Positions 20,995 through 35,900 are shown, counted from the stretch's first letter. The stretch is DNA of 64,000 nt from Amoebophrya sp. A120 (GCA_905178155.1 CAJINV010000023.1:586289-650288); one strand, 5' to 3'. Numbers and translations: made by a program. The notes: a model not told the origin generated them from the sequence alone.

Positions 20995-23900
20995 TGTTGT
21001 CTCGTGGACCGCTTGTGAGCGCTGCTGTCTTATCAAGTACAAAAATGTCTGGGTCTGGAAGATTGCCAGGTTTGTCATGCGTATTTTGCATGTTGGCCCA
21101 CGATGCCTGTAATGCATGACCTAGCGTCACAGATTTTGCGAATGCTTTCTGATGCGTATTCCGCATGCGAAATGTCTCTCCGTGTAGCACAAACTGGACT
21201 CCTTTTGCTGGTCTGCCACTCTAACGGTGCCTCACATCGGGTCCGACCCCCGTTAGAGCTTGACCCTATCCCCCCGAGGTCATGCCCAGAGGCATTGGTC
21301 GTAAAGGGGGTACAGTGGTTGAGGGGTAAAAAAGGTCATGCAATACAAATTTTTTTGGAATCCGAAGACAGCTTCACAAGTTGCAAAAATCTTCCAGACC
21401 CAGACATATTTGCAATGCATATGTCCTCCTCGCTGCAGCTGGAACGGCAGAGGTTGCAGCTCAGACGGAGTATCAAAAGGAAAAGTCCCCCCTCCCCATA
21501 TCGAAACGAAATTTCTGATGCTGGATTTGGATACACAAATCAGCTTTGTGTTGCAGTAGAGGACTGCACGCAGATCCGGAGCCGAGGTGCGGGCCTTTTG
21601 GTGTAGGCGCCTAGCATGGTAGACGGCTGGGCCCCTGTAGGCGTCACAGCATTACAAATCGCCTGCACGACGTAGCGGACGGCCTGCGTGTGTCTGCTTG
21701 CAAGACAGACCCGATTTGTGGCCACAAATCTGCATCACAAATTTCCAGGAGGATGCGCTTCCAATATGGGGAGGGGGGATTTTTCCTTGCAATACGGAGG
21801 AGCTCTTTGTTTGGGAATATTTTGGTAATGTCTCGGCGCGGCCAACCGACGTGGTGTTGCAGAAATGCCGGCACATAGTTATGCATTGCAAATATCCCTG
21901 GATGTCTGGAAGGTTGCAACTTGTGATGCTGTCCCTGCATTTTAAAAAAATCTGCATTGCATGACCAGCAAGAGGAGTCCACTTTGTGCTACTTGGAGAC
22001 GGCATTTCTCATGCGGAATAGGCATCAGGAGGCCCTCTAAGAGTCTGTGATGCAGATGCTAGGTTATGCATTACAGGCGTCAGGGGAGGTCATGTAAAAT
22101 TTGCGTGACAAGTCTCGCAATCTTCCAGACCCAGACATTTTTGCTGTTGATAAGAGTCTCGGCATACGAACAAAACTTTGCCTGCACGAGTGGCACTTAT
22201 CCCACGAAAAAACTGTTTCACTGTGAACTTGTGATGCATAGAATGGAGCACACAGCTATTTGTCTTGCGACACATGCAAGACATCGGTTTTTTTAACGTG
22301 TTTTCCCTTAGGGAACACGCATGGCAGGTTTTCTTGGTCATGTGTAACGAACTTGTAATGCAAAACTTGCCAGATCCTTACAGTGAAACACTTTTTTCGT
22401 GCGATAGCACTGGCGCCGCGTGTAATAATACTAGCGAGGAGGTGTGGGTCGACGGCGGGGAAACGGAGATCCAGGAAGATGTTGTACGGTTTCCGCGGCT
22501 GCTGTTCGGCGATATTGTCAATATGTGCGCTGTTGACCCGGAATGCCAAGCGATTGCCGACCCGGGCTGTGAGGGATTCAACTCCCTCGCGGATCACAGA
22601 ACCTGGTATCCTCAGCAAATAAAACAAAGCCCGCGCAATCATGTCGCCCAAAGTCAATGATTTACATACTTTGAGAACAACCTACTAGCAACACAAGTAC
22701 ATCAGAAGTTGTTTCAGAGTCACGCATGTAGTTGACATCAAGCTCCCCGCGCTTGCATTTTCGTGCAGTTCATCGGAAAGGACATCCGTGGATCTTCTTC
22801 ACAAAGCCGTGTCCTCATCGTGCTCGTGCTCGCTGTCGATTTACTTTTCCATCAGTGTAGCTTACAAATTATGCCAAAACAGAAACACGGTTGGCAATGT
22901 CTCCTTAACATGGGGGCGCACGTTAGAAATGTTTTGGTTGACAAACCAGAATCTCAACTACGCCCCTTTGCCTCCACGTTTAGGCAAAAGAAACGCCCCA
23001 ACGTCGACCCCGACGTCCCACCTTCGGCACCGTTTAGGCTTAGGGGTCAGGGTCTAGGGTTTGGGGTTCAGGTCGTCGGACAGGGCAGCCGCCGCCGGCC
23101 GGACGGCCGGCGGCGGCTGCCCCGGCCGACTCCGGCTTGCTCATGGTAGCTGGCGGCCCCCTGGTATGAAACTTCAACAGATTTCGCGGCCGGGAGATGA
23201 TGGCGACGGCGCCTCGGTGCCCGCCTGACCTACCCTCCCTGCGTGACAGCCGTCTGCGGCCGTTTGCAAAGGTGGAGGCAAAGTGTTTCGCACTTCTGTT
23301 TAGCATGACAACTCTGGGGCTCGTTATGTTGGACACAGTGGCCGGGAGATGATGGCGATGGCACTTCGGTGTCCGCCTGATCCATCCGCCCGGCGTCTCA
23401 AGCCATCTGTGGCCATGGTGTAACTAATGAGGGGCTGCAAGTGGTGCAACCAAGGCGTGGTCCTACATTTATTTGTTTAGCATGATGACAACTCTGGCCG
23501 GGTGGGGACGTTTTTACTCAGGATACCCGGATAACTGACGCAATCAGTGCAGGCGCGAGCGCTAGCGTGAATGCTTTCGAGGCTGCCAGACACCTGCGGG
23601 CCACCCCGCAGCTAGTGCACTTCTACCGGCACCGAAGACCCCCGACTGTGACAGCCCCTATCGCCGACTTTTGGTTTCCGAGGAAACTGCGGCTGTGTCC
23701 AGCCTCAGAGATGGAAGCTTTGTTCAGCGCAGTTGGAACGGGGCAAAACGAGGCGTGTGGATGGAAGAAAAAAACGGTAACGCTAAGTCAGGCACAAGCT
23801 ATCGTAAGGAGAAATCCCCCCTATCCATATTATCGAGACGAAGTTTCTAATGCAGGAATTCCGTATACAACCGCGCGCTGTCTTGCAGTTGTAAGGCAGC

Positions 23901-26900
23901 GCAGCCAGATCCCCAGTCTAGGTAGGGGCGTTTGGGTTTACGCCTAGTTGTTTAGCATTACAAACGGCTGTCCCCTAGGCCCAACAGCATGCCAAATCGC
24001 TTCCATAGTGGCAAGGAAGCCTCTGCGCTTGTCTTCTTGGAAGACAGACGGGATTTGTGGTCTCAAATCAGCCACGCAAATTTTCGCGGCCATACCTTTT
24101 CAACATGGGGAGCGGAGATTTTTCCTCCCAATACAAGCCGTGAATTCGTTTGGGGGAAAGTACGTGTGTGTGGGCTGGTTGGATGAAGATGAGTGCAAGG
24201 CCAAGGAATCGTCACTCGGAAGCCGCGTGAAGTGGACTAATGGCAACAACGAATTTCTTTCCGGCATAAACGGCTTGGACATGAAAGTAGACAATGAAAA
24301 CGACTGCAAGTGTGTGCAGATATCAAGTGCAAATATGTCTGGGCCTGGGAAAATGCAGGTTTGTCATGCACGTCCTGGACCGCGTCTGTGGCCTGCAATC
24401 AAATAGTGCGCACAAAAGCAGCACAAGTCATCTTTCGCATGCTTTCTAGAAATGCCTCCTATCCCGCATGTTTCTCGTCACAAGAAGTGGGCGACTATCG
24501 GTGCGCATGCAACACAGATTTTTGTGTCCTCCTGAATTTGCATCACAACTTCACATGTTTCCAGAGGAGCCAGACATATTTGCAATCGATAGCAGAAGCT
24601 GACGTACGATCCAATGGAGTATTCCTGGGACCTTGTCGGCCTATCATACGTAAAAACGTCTGCACGCCATAGTCAAGTTGGCAAATCTGCATAGACAAAT
24701 CAACAAGTTTTGTGAGTTTATGCATGACAAGATTCCATCTCTCTGTAGTGTACTAGTGCTGTTTGGCAAGTCCAGCCGCATTACAAAGACGCCTGCTTTT
24801 TATCCTGATGTTTTCAGAGTTCTATGATCTTCCTAGAACGCGACTACAAATCCCCCTCGTGCGGATGTGCATTTACCAGGTCTTTCTGTAGATGCAAATG
24901 ATCTGCATGAGAACTACGGGGTCGTGGGGACGTTTTTGCATAGGATACGGCCTCGAGGAAAATTATGACCCAGCTGTTATTGATGCCGATTGGTGTCAGA
25001 CGCGGCAGCTCGACCATTCCAATTCCACCTTGAGTCACGGAGTGCAGCAGTTTCTTGCTATCAGCCCCTCGGACGCAGCGTCACTCACCGCCTTGAAGTA
25101 TGAGAAGTCGAGCTACGAGAACATCAACAACTTAGTCAAGGTCATTAGGAGTGAACAGTTTGAAGGGAGCTACGGCGTGACCCCTTCCCCGGCGGAAGAC
25201 ATCAAGGCTAAACTTGAGCCATCAGGAGCTTACTCGGAATATTTGTGCGTGATGCGTGTGCCCAAACCCACAATAGACGGGGCGGCAGACCTTCTTACCG
25301 ATCTCGCAGTGGGGGCGGGGTTAGTCCCGCCTTCAGGGGATGCACTCCCCAAACAAAAGTCCTACGCGTGTGTGACCCCAAAAACCAACGGCACCGAAAC
25401 AGACCCGGCGGTATTTTATGGTTGGTGCTTGGAGGAATCCATCAAGTCCGACTACCCCAGTATCTTCTTCACGAAGGGGCACAATGCGAATTTCGAGAGT
25501 AGCGGTCGCCTCGTTGGCGGTGGTGATACGCAGACTTGCATGTGCTTGCAGAAATTACCGATCGCGGTCGAGGAACACGCCTGGGTGCCGTACGGAGTCA
25601 ATTTTGGAGATGCGGGCGAAAGTGATTCGACCTACACTGACGACTGGTGTCGGGAGCAGCAGCGCCAGAATCAAACGTTCGTTTTTGCCAATGGAGGCAC
25701 GGTAACGTCAAATAATGACCTTTCCAACTTCAAACGGGAAGACAGGACACCGATCAGTGCGGATTATCAACTGCAAATATGTCTGGGTCTGGAGATTTTT
25801 GCAAGTTTGTCATGCATATTTTGGATCACGCAGCTGCTCTGAAATGCGCGCAAGAACATTTCAAGTTTTGTTCAGGTCTCCTGCAGATGCCTATTCTGCA
25901 TGAGAAACTTGCTATTTGCATAGCGAAAGCGCTTTTAGATAGTACTCAATTTGGATTCTTCCAGACCCAGACTTTTTTACTTTTAAATTTTCTAGTCGTT
26001 CTCTTCCCTGTGCTGTACAACGGTCTTGTTTCCAGACAAAACACCAGACATATTTGCATTTGATACAGCTGTGCCGGATGACAAAAAGGACACATTGTTG
26101 AACTGCCTCAAACGGAAGGACATGATGTTGTACGCTGGGCAATCTGGGTTGCTGGGCTGTTACTTTCCCCACGACGATAGGATGTCTCAGACGGTGAAGA
26201 GAAGCAATGCGACAGAAAAGTACTCGCTCACGAATCTAAAAGACGAACTAAACCTGTGCTTAGGCGACGACAGATGCTGTTACGTGCGCGTTGTAGTTCT
26301 CGGCGATTCGGAGGACTATTTGTATGAGCGGCGCGGTTATCCGAAGGACGAGTGGGAGCAACTCAGCTTTGCACGCTGCATGGTCAACAAAAATGTGAAT
26401 GGGCTGGATTACATGCGTCACTTCTACTCCTACAGAGACGTATCCAAGAAAAAAACTGCGTTCGTGTAACTTTCTTGAAGGAACAGCATGACAAGTTTGC
26501 ACTGCATGACACAGTAGAAACCCTGTCATGCGTAGCTAGTATCAGTGAAAACACGTACGAAAAGAGCCTCTGGCGCATGTCCAGCATGACAGGTGTAAAT
26601 GGCTTGCATCGTCTCCTGCAACACAAATTTACACTTACGCAGTTTTTTTCTTGGATAAGACGTCAGCGACATGTACACCGACTGCGTGGAAGTGACAGGG
26701 TTCGACGAAGGACCCGATACCGACGTGCTATCGAGTGAAGCCGGGAGCCTTATTGTGAGGAAAAATCCCCCCTCCCCATACTGAAAGCGCATCCTTCTGA
26801 AAATTGCAATTTGTGATGCAGCAGATTGGGGCAGGTGGCCACAAATTCATATCCGGTCTGTCATGCAAGAAGACAAAGGCAGAGAGTCCGCCGCGTCATT

Positions 26901-29900
26901 CAGGCGATTTGCAATGCTGCAAGGCCTACAGGACAGACGTCTGCCATGCTAGGCGCCTACACCAAAAGGCCCCTGCCCACCCTTGAGATCTGCGCGCGGT
27001 CCTTTACTGCGAGACAAGTTCGCTGCGTGTACACACGTGCCGCGTCACAGATCTCCACTTTGGTATGGGGAGAGTGGATTTTTCATTTTGATATGCCTCG
27101 GAGACTGCTACAGGAACTGCGCCTACGAGGAGGGCTGCGTCGGCTTCACTTACCGACTGGAAAATGCAGGAGAGTTTCCGTGCAAACTCAAGAAGACTCT
27201 TGACAAAATATGACAGCGCACAATCCCCCTCTCCCTCCTCCCCCTCATTTGTATAGCAAGAACAGCAATACAAACACCACCACACATGGAGCCTATGAAT
27301 GACAAATTTGTGTACCTAATGTTTTACCGTTTAGGCTTTCGGAATTAATATTTACATTGCTTGACTTCCGGGTTCTGGTAACGCATACCCCCGGCGACAG
27401 GTGACCTTGACAGGCGACCTTGACAGGCGACCTCGACAGGTGACCTCGACAGGTGACCTCGACAGGTTACCTCGACGGGTGACCCTGACAGGTGACCTTG
27501 AGAGGTGACCGCGACGGGTGAACGCCCTGCCTTCCCCCACTAGTGCTTCGCGCACTAAGCCACTATGCGCGCGCCTGGTGTGAGGCGAGGGGCGGACGCT
27601 GTCCGCCCCGATGCCGAACACCCTTCCCCCACTAGTGCTTCGCGCACTGAGCCACCACGTGCGCGCCTGGTGTGAGGCGAGGGGCGGACGCTGTCAGCCC
27701 CGATGACGAACACCCTTCCCCCACTAGCGCCACTAGGGACGGGCACAAGGCCCCAGCGTGGGGACCCTGTCCCCACGCTCGGGTGGGCCTTGTTTGTCAT
27801 ACAACAAGCAGTGCTACAAGGCAGCGACTAAATTTGGGATTTTGCATTACAAATGAGGGGGAGGGGGGGTTTGCACTGTCATACAAAACCGCTGTCGCCG
27901 ATGTTGGTGTTGCTCCGACGTTGTACTATGCTATCACATTGAAAAGTGCCCCCACCCCAGACGTTTCAAACGTTTTTGTTGCAAGGATTGCAAATGAAAA
28001 CTTTTTGATTCTGTCTTCCAGGTTTGGAGGAAGACTATCCCTGCTTCCAATTCCAAGTCGGCAAAGCAGCTTTTGCCTTACAAGCCTCACCTGTGCTGAG
28101 TCTTTTTGCAACACAGATTTTTGCTTTCCTGTCGTGAAAATTTGTCACGCCGATACATGGAAAGTGGCAAATGCCTCCGGCGTTGGGAGCTTTGCAAGAC
28201 AAACATTTCCATACTCTGGGGTGGGGGCACTTTTCATTGCAATATACGCCGAGTACGCTTCGGTGCGGATGACAAGCGAATGTCGTGCGCAGTATCAAGA
28301 AGAAGAAAAATCACCACTTCTCATATCAAAACGGAAGTCTGTGATACAGAGTTGTGGTCCCAAATCAGCTTTGTCTTGCGGAAACGAACCGGAGGCGCAT
28401 GCTGGGCCTGTTTAGGTTTCTACTAGTCTAGCTCTTCAGCATGATAGACGCTGCTGTCGTAGGCTAAACCGCATTACAGATGGCAGAGGCATTTGCGTAC
28501 ACAAATCAGCAGCACAAATTTCCTTGTGGTACATTTTCGATATGGAGAAGGGGCTTTTTTCAAGTTTATACGCAGGTGAAGGCCCCTTGGGGAGTGCTCG
28601 CGACGCTGCATTACCTGGAAAACTATGAACTTCACCTAAACCCGAACTATGAAATGTAAAAATGTCTGGGTCTGGAAACTTGTGATGCTGGTCGGCGTAT
28701 CATGGAGAGGCCACAAGTGCTGGCTCAGCATGACAAGGTTTTGAGCCTCTAGGTGTTGCCTATTCTGCATGACAAGCTGCGTTTCTGCATGACAGCAGAG
28801 TGGGGCTCTTGCGTAACGTGCATGACAGATTCAAGAGTCATGCCAGACAAGCATGACAAACATGCACTCTTCCAGACCCAGACATGTTTGCATTTGATAC
28901 GAACTACGAATGCGCAACAGCAGTGGGGGCAAAACTTGAAGGCGGCCTGAACTTTAAAGCACAGGATCGCATCGATGGCAACGGGTACCACAGGGACGTG
29001 ACCAACATTTTGGATTGTTACATGTGGTGCGCACGGGAAGCTGGCAGTGCGGGCGTGGAAAAGTATCAAAATGAAAAAACTTCCCCCCTCCCCGTATCAA
29101 ATTGGAAATCTGTGATCATCATGCGGGATGTGTTTACACAAATCAACTTTGTGCTGCAGTAGAGGACTGCAGGCAGATACAAAGCTTGCGCAGGGCCTTT
29201 TATTTGGTGTAACTGCCTTGCATGGCAGAGGCAGTCTTGTCCTCTGCGCGCCATACAGCATTACAAATTGCGTGCAAAAGGCGGCGGAGTCTCTGGCTTT
29301 GCCTTCTTGCAATACAGAGACGATCTGTGGCCACAATTCAGCGTTGCAAATCTTCAATAGTGCTTCCTTTCAGTATCTATGGGGAGGGGGGATCTTTCCT
29401 CTCAATAAAAAGTGCGACGGATTTACGTTTGACGGTGCTGGCGAGAGCTCTGCTGGATCTGCCAGACGCTGCCAGCCAATATGAAAGTGCACGACTCTCG
29501 CACACTCGCCGCTTTTGAATGGCATCCGCAGAAAAAGTAAGAGGCAGTGGCAGAAATGTGGCTTCCGCATGACATCAAACCGTCGCACAAGTTGTATCAC
29601 TGGTTGAGGTTGTACTTGTTCCGAAATTTGTCATGCGGATAGTGCTGAAAGGCAACATGTGGATTCGGTACTTTGCGCCACCAATGAAGGGGAGTAGGAG
29701 TGGTCGTTCAATCTCATAGCAAAAGAGGTGCCTACACAAGATGTGTGATACTGCTGGCGGAAATGGGAAAGTGTCGTACGCAGACGGGACGGAGCTTATG
29801 CATTGCAGAGATGTCTTTGTCTGTGCCCGGAAAGTAGGTGCAAACTTATGATGCGGATGCTGAAAAAGGCAAGAATTTGTGTTGCACACCAGCAAGCAAA

Positions 29901-32900
29901 ACGTGTGCGATTTTTGTGTCCAGGCGGGGAGGATCGACTTTTCGTTCTTTTGCGGCCTCCGACTCGGTATGGAATTATCAACGCTTTTGTATAATTTCTC
30001 ATGCTCTGTGATGTGCATTTCAAACCACGTACTTCTACTGCTGTTGTTCTCTTCCAGACCCAGACATTATCTTTGCATTTGATAGAACTCACTGCTGTGC
30101 TATTGGTGGATGCAGACGGCGATGCTGATGCCTCCACGTCTTGCCGAACGTCTCTCCTCGCGAGCGCGGGAGACATTTATGCATTGCAAATCAGAAGTCC
30201 GGGTCTGGATCTGGAAGAGTTGGAACTTGTAAAAATGCGGATTCTGGAAGAGGCAAAAATTTGTACTGCATAAGCACCAAAAGGAGCTTCCCAATTGTTC
30301 TTGCTACGTCGCCAATAGGGCATCATTTCTGATGCGGGATAGACATCAGGAGGCCTCCTGCGCAAAACCTGTAATGCGTTTGCGTGCATTAGAGACCAGA
30401 CCAGTTGCTCGATCCAAAAGATGCATGACGAATTCCTGCAACCCTCTTCCAAACCCGGATGTATTTGCATTTGATAAGATTTCCACCACAACAACCACAA
30501 CAACGTCGCCGCTGATCCAGTTTGCCGAGACGTTTATTCTGTGTAAAAACGTCCCCACAGCATAGTCATCAAGTAAGTTGGGAGCCCTGCAAGACGAATT
30601 CAGAAGTTTTGGAAGTCAAGCATGACAAGTTTTTCATCTCTTTACTTATTGTAGTGCAGCTTCGCTTAGGTCGCAAGACATAATCACGAAGCCAGCTCCT
30701 TATCCTGTTTACAGCATTACAAATTCCAAAACGTGATGGAGTATGCCTCACATGGGAATGCGCATTACATACAAGGGTGGGTGCCTGTAATTGCAAATCT
30801 GCAGGACAACTCTGGGGTGTGGGCCCCGCTTTTGCTCAGAATAACGTTTTTGAAGTCCTCATGTCGAAACCCACTCGGCCCCTCCCGTCCGCCAATGCCG
30901 GATACTCTTGGGTACACAGAGCAGCGGCTACCAGCGAAGTGGAATTTCAAGCAGGTAGCGTGCGGTGGCTACGTGGCGTCGAAGTTTCCGCTTGACGGAC
31001 AAAAAAAGACTGTTGGTAGGACTTTGGTCGATCTGTCCGACGTGCCCATTGGTTCCTCGTTGCTGTCCGCAGACAAGTATCCTGTGTAAAAACGTTCCCA
31101 CCCCATAGTTGTCGCGCAAATAATTTCCATATTCAGGAACGTTTGTCATGCGCATCCCCACAAGACGCATTTTAGTCGTGTTTTGGCATTTGTAATGCTG
31201 TAAACAGGATAAGAAACCGTACGGATTTATTACGAGGCGGCATTCCTTGCTAACCTGCACTACAACAAAGAAGAAAACTTTCCATGCGTGACTTCCAAAA
31301 CTTCTAGCTTTGTGTTGCAAAGTTTCCACGTTGTCCTTGCCTCTGGGGTGGGGACGTTTTTCCTCAGGATAAAGAGAACAACGTAACCATGTCCACGCGA
31401 CTGCCGACCATGCGCAGCCTGTTCGAAGTTTGTGCCAAAGGCTGCTCCCACCCCACAGGGCTGACGCGGGGAATGGAGATACTGAAGGTGAACGAGCGCG
31501 ATGCTACGACCAATGTTGACGCAAAAAAGTACCAATGTGCTTGCTATCATGCAGCTGGGCAATTGAACAACCGGATCGCTGCATTGGACAGTATCGAGAA
31601 GATGGACGCCTCGGGTGCACTTGCTGCGGGCACAAATTGCATAGATCCGACGCAGGGAGAGCGTGTAGACATCACACCGAGCGACGGCACCTCTGCTTCT
31701 AGTGCCATCACCGACCTGGCAACAGTCACTGACGGGACAAACGATGTCGCGTTTCAGGTTGGCAATTACCAGAAACCCGGCAAGAAAGATGATAGTTCGA
31801 ACGCGTGCGCAGATACTGATGACAAAAAGGAACTTGGCCAGTATTGCAAGGAAAAATCCCCCTCCCCATATTGAAAACATGTCCTCCCGAAAATTTGTGA
31901 CGCAGATTTGTGACCACAAATCCTCTCTGTCTTGCCAGAAGGCAAATCCAGAGAGCCCGCAAGCGGTTTGTAATGCTGTAAGGCCAACAGGGCAGAAGTC
32001 TGCCATGCTACGCCCCTACACCAAAAGGCCCATCCTTAGGCTCGCGATCTGCGTGCGGATCTTTCCTGGAACACAAATTTGATTTGTGTACACAAATCCC
32101 GCATAACAGATTTCCGTTTTGATATGTGGCGGGGGCTTTTTTCACCTTGATAGCCAGACGTGCCCGTTTATCCAAATCGACCTCGGCGCATCAGTATCAG
32201 AAGGAAAAATCTCCCCTCTCCATATCGAGACGAAGTTTCTGATGCTGGATTTCTGTACATAAATGCGCGCTGTCTTGCAATACGGCATCGCAGCCGGATC
32301 CTCAGCCTAGTTAGGGGCGTTTGGGTCTAGGTGTTTAGCATTACAACGGCTGCCCCCTAGGCCCAGAAGCATGCTAAACCGCTTCCACAATGGCGCGGAA
32401 GCCTCTGCACTTGTCTTCTTGCAAGACAGTCTCAAATCACCAATACAAATTTCCGGCGACATACCTTTTCGATATGGGGTGGGAGAATTTTTTCTGTCAA
32501 TAATCAGACAAGTTTGTTTCGACAGTAACTATATCAAGTTCAAATATGTCTGGCTCTCGAGTGTTGTGACGCATGTGAGTGAATAATGATCGCGCTGTAA
32601 TGCGCCGCCAAGCATGACAAATTTTTTCGTAGATCTGTGTTGTGTATTCCGCGTCAGAAGTTGCGTCTTGCATGACAGAAAAGAAGATCACTTTGGGGCC
32701 TCACAATACACAGTTCCGAGGCATACCAGACTAGAATGACAAATCTCGCAATCTTCCAGACCCAGACAGCTTTGCACATGATAAACTATCAGAGTCGCCT
32801 ACACGCCACAGGACGTGCGCAAGATGTTTTTTACGTACCCCAAGCCTGTTGATGAGACCTGTACGGGCGCGGGGAATGCCAATGAGATTGGAGACACTGC

Positions 32901-35900
32901 TTATGCATTGCATATATGTATGCGTCTGGAATGGTTGACTTTGTTGTAATACATGTCTTGCATTCTTGGAAAATCTGTGTTGCATGGGCAGCAAGTGAGC
33001 AGCTTTCCTTGTCATGCAAAAACGCAATTTCTGCTGCGTGTTGCGTACCAGAAACCGTGGCGAAAGCTTGTCATGCTTGGCTGCCATTGCAAGCGTTGCA
33101 ATCATGCGCAATTCATAATTACAAGCTTTCCAAACCCAGACATATTCGCACTGGATACTGCTTCTACGGAAAACACATGGGGAAACGGCGAAGAGGACGG
33201 CGATCCGGATATACCGTGTAAAAGCGTCCCTACCCCAGAGTTGTCAGTTTCTCTTTTATTCCCAACAAAGTTTGAAACTTCTCTGTGCTTTCATTTGGTC
33301 TCTTCCTTCCAATACATAAAACACTCCAGAGTTATCATGCAGATTTGCAATGACGAGAACATTTGTACCGCGCATCCCAATGATAGGCATTTCCAATGGT
33401 GCTTTGGGATTCGGAATGCGGTAAACAGGAAACAAGGCAGCTGGATTCGTCATGCGGCTGTCCTTACTAACCTGCACTAAAATCGGCACTGCAACTCGTC
33501 CTGCGCTACTCCCAAAACTTCTAGCCTTGTGTTGCAAACACCGCATCTTGACTGATTCCGGAATGGGGACGCTTCTACTCAGCATACCGAACCGCGATGC
33601 GGGGTTTCGGGTTCTTTTGACTTCTGTCGAACGCAGCACAGACTGCTCTTCATCGTCTGGCGGTAAGTGTTACGCGTCTAGTGTGGGTGATAGTTGTCCC
33701 GTGCCTGCTGAAGATACAATTTGCGAGCACGTGAAAGCCGAGGAAAACTTGAAGGGCCTGTCTCGGTTTGTTAATGGTCCATCAGATGAGTATTACGAGG
33801 CCAGCATCGACTGCCGAGGTAAGAAGGGGCAGTACGTGATTTTAGAGCTTCCCGGCTCCCCGAGCGGCCAGGTGACTCGAGCGCTCGCTGTGACCGAGAT
33901 CAGGGTGATGAGCTACCCGTACGCATCGACGCAATCTCTGTCTTATTTCTTTGAAGCCACTCCCTCCACCGAGATGGAAGACATCACTCCAGACGAGACA
34001 GGAGTCACGGCCTCGACCGTATCCCAAAGAAAAGCACACCCATAGTACTCGAAAAAATGATGCTAGTGGACAAAGTAATTTGATATGTACAAACGAGTTT
34101 TGTTCTGTACATTAAACTCCAAGTAGTGCTCATTTTGATTTCTGTTTAATTTTTGATTTTGAGGCACGAATAGTATAGCAGCACAAATCTATGATATTTT
34201 TTTTTCTGGTAGCGACGTTCTGGTGGCAAGACCGACGGTCTGACCTTTGCACAGCACAGAGAAAGGACCGACATATTAAAATTGAAAAACCCCTATAATG
34301 GCATGCGAATTGGGGAGAGACTTTCTTCTTTGCTTGGGTGTACTTTTCTGTAGGATGCAGCGAAGCAAATGGTCAGTGCACGGCCTCCAAGCTCTTGAAT
34401 GTAACGTCTGACGGCTACGTGGAAACTTCTACGTTCGCAGACACAGGTCGCACTCTGCGGTGCCCCTGGTTCCAGCTTGACTTGGTATCACATGCAAATA
34501 TGTCCGGGTCTGGACGACTGCTGACTGTGTCATGCAGCGACTAGCATGTTGACAGATCCTGTGAGGCCTTTAACTTTACGATACTTTATCCTGCATGAGA
34601 AACTTCCTCTTAGTTTGATCAAAAGTCGTGGGCAACTTCTGGTAGTCACGCAAGACAGATTTTTGTGCGACCGACAGGACGCATCACAAGAATCCTAGAA
34701 TTTTCCACAACTACACCCACACATAGTTGCAACGCATACTTGGGTGAAGGAGGCCAGTACGTCTCGAAGGTCGACATCACGGCGTATTGTGCGGAAAAAT
34801 CCTCCCTCCCCGTACATAAAAGGAAAACTTGTGATGTAGATTTGTGGTCACAAGTCACTTCCTCCTTGCAAGAAAAAGAATGCAAGCGCCGACGCGAAAG
34901 TGTGCGCCGCATTATGGAGGCGATTCGCGACGCTGTTGAGCCTACAGGTTAGGCTTTCCCCATGCTACACAGCTAGGCAATTACGCCCCTAGAGAGGCTG
35001 AGAGTCTGGCTGCAGTTCCTTACAGCAGGAGAAACCTTTATTTGTGTACGCAGTCGCAGATCCAGCATCAGAGACATTTTTCTTTCCATATGGGGAGGGG
35101 GATTTTTCATTTTCATACGGCGGAGCTGCGAGCTGAGGCCGGTGCCGCAAATGTAAACAGCGATATCTTGCGCGAACTTTTTTTTGTATATGACTCACCT
35201 CCGACATCCAACAACGACTTGGCCGACAACGAAATATCCTACAGAAAAGAAAGGCATCCGAGCAAAAAAAATTTGTTGAATTCGTGTTGCTATGTTCGTT
35301 TTCGTGACACTAAAAACTCTGTATTTCAGAGACCACAAGAAAGGACTTCTGGAGGTTAGACGGATCGAGGTCGTGCCACACATGTTTGCCATGCTGAACA
35401 TCCAAAGAAGGTTTGCTTGTGGAACCAAAAACGAAAGCGTCGCGACTGCATTTTCTCCGGTTGTGCGGCTGTTGTACTTTTCTGTGCGATACGATGCTAC
35501 GGATAGTAGTGTCGCCGTCAAGCCTCAAAGTTCGCCGGGGTATCTTGAGGAAGAATCCTCCCTCACCATACTCAAAGTGGAAATTTGTGATGCTGGTTCG
35601 TCGCCACAAATCGGCTTCACCTATTCTATGCGGCAAATGGAATCCGTCTGGCGTACTCTACAGCCAATCGGTGATGCGATTTTGCCTACCGGATCAAAGA
35701 CTTCTGCCATGCATACTTGCTAGAAGCCCTGTGCATACCCAAACACGTTTGGATCATTCTTCGAAGTTCAAGATCAAGCTCTCGCCGCAATACAATTTCG
35801 ATTTGTGTACACAAATCCAGCAACAGGGATTGTCTTTTGAATATGGGACGGGGGTTTCGTTCACTTTGATACGGGGCTTCGAGTCTATGTAAGCAACGCG

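Larger units (their letters stand above)
22609..23525. mobile_element. introner, family B, enlarged to 0.9 kb
   Basis: Repeats CCTGG/CCCGG. Exons join as HRTWITDAI. The interior holds the palindrome, telomere-like run and ~150-bp repeats listed separately. Confidence 0.85.
27209..27883. mobile_element. introner, family H, with nested composite repeat
   Basis: Repeats CAAAA/CAAAA; ends TATGACAGCGCAC and TTTGCACTGTCATA. Confidence 0.93.
28905..29796 (+). other. PAN/apple-like module 2 (exons 16-18 of the giant gene)
   Basis: Spliced sequence reads ILDCYMWCAREAGSAGVEKC, then DGFTFDGAGES and RRCQPKRC. It is the same Cys spacing as module 1, with the conserved GFTF strand. Two introners (C and H) split it. 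Confidence 0.5.
32158..33925 (+). other. F5/8C-fucolectin-like module 1
   Basis: Begins QTCPFIQIDLGAS and ends IDCRGKKGQYVILELPG followed by RALAVTEIRVM. The W/F-x-Q-x-DLG start and the C...GxYVxxELPG...EIRV end are those of galactose-binding discoidin/FTP folds, which bind fucosylated or other glycans. Confidence 0.55.

Noticed and set aside
21213-21335. tRNA or tRNA-derived SINE in the introner insert
   Set aside because: A stretch like a B box (GGGTCCGACCC) is present, but no A box, acceptor stem or anticodon arm can be built.
24892-25842. 316-codon frame taken as a stand-alone gene
   Set aside because: It begins inside a family B introner and ends inside a family A introner. The coding part, 24953-25764, is exon 9 of the giant gene.
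27352-27800. Repetitive minus-strand proteins with SRSPV and VTCRG units
   Set aside because: They are translations of the 13-bp minisatellite and GC-rich units; three 13-bp units make the 13-residue period.
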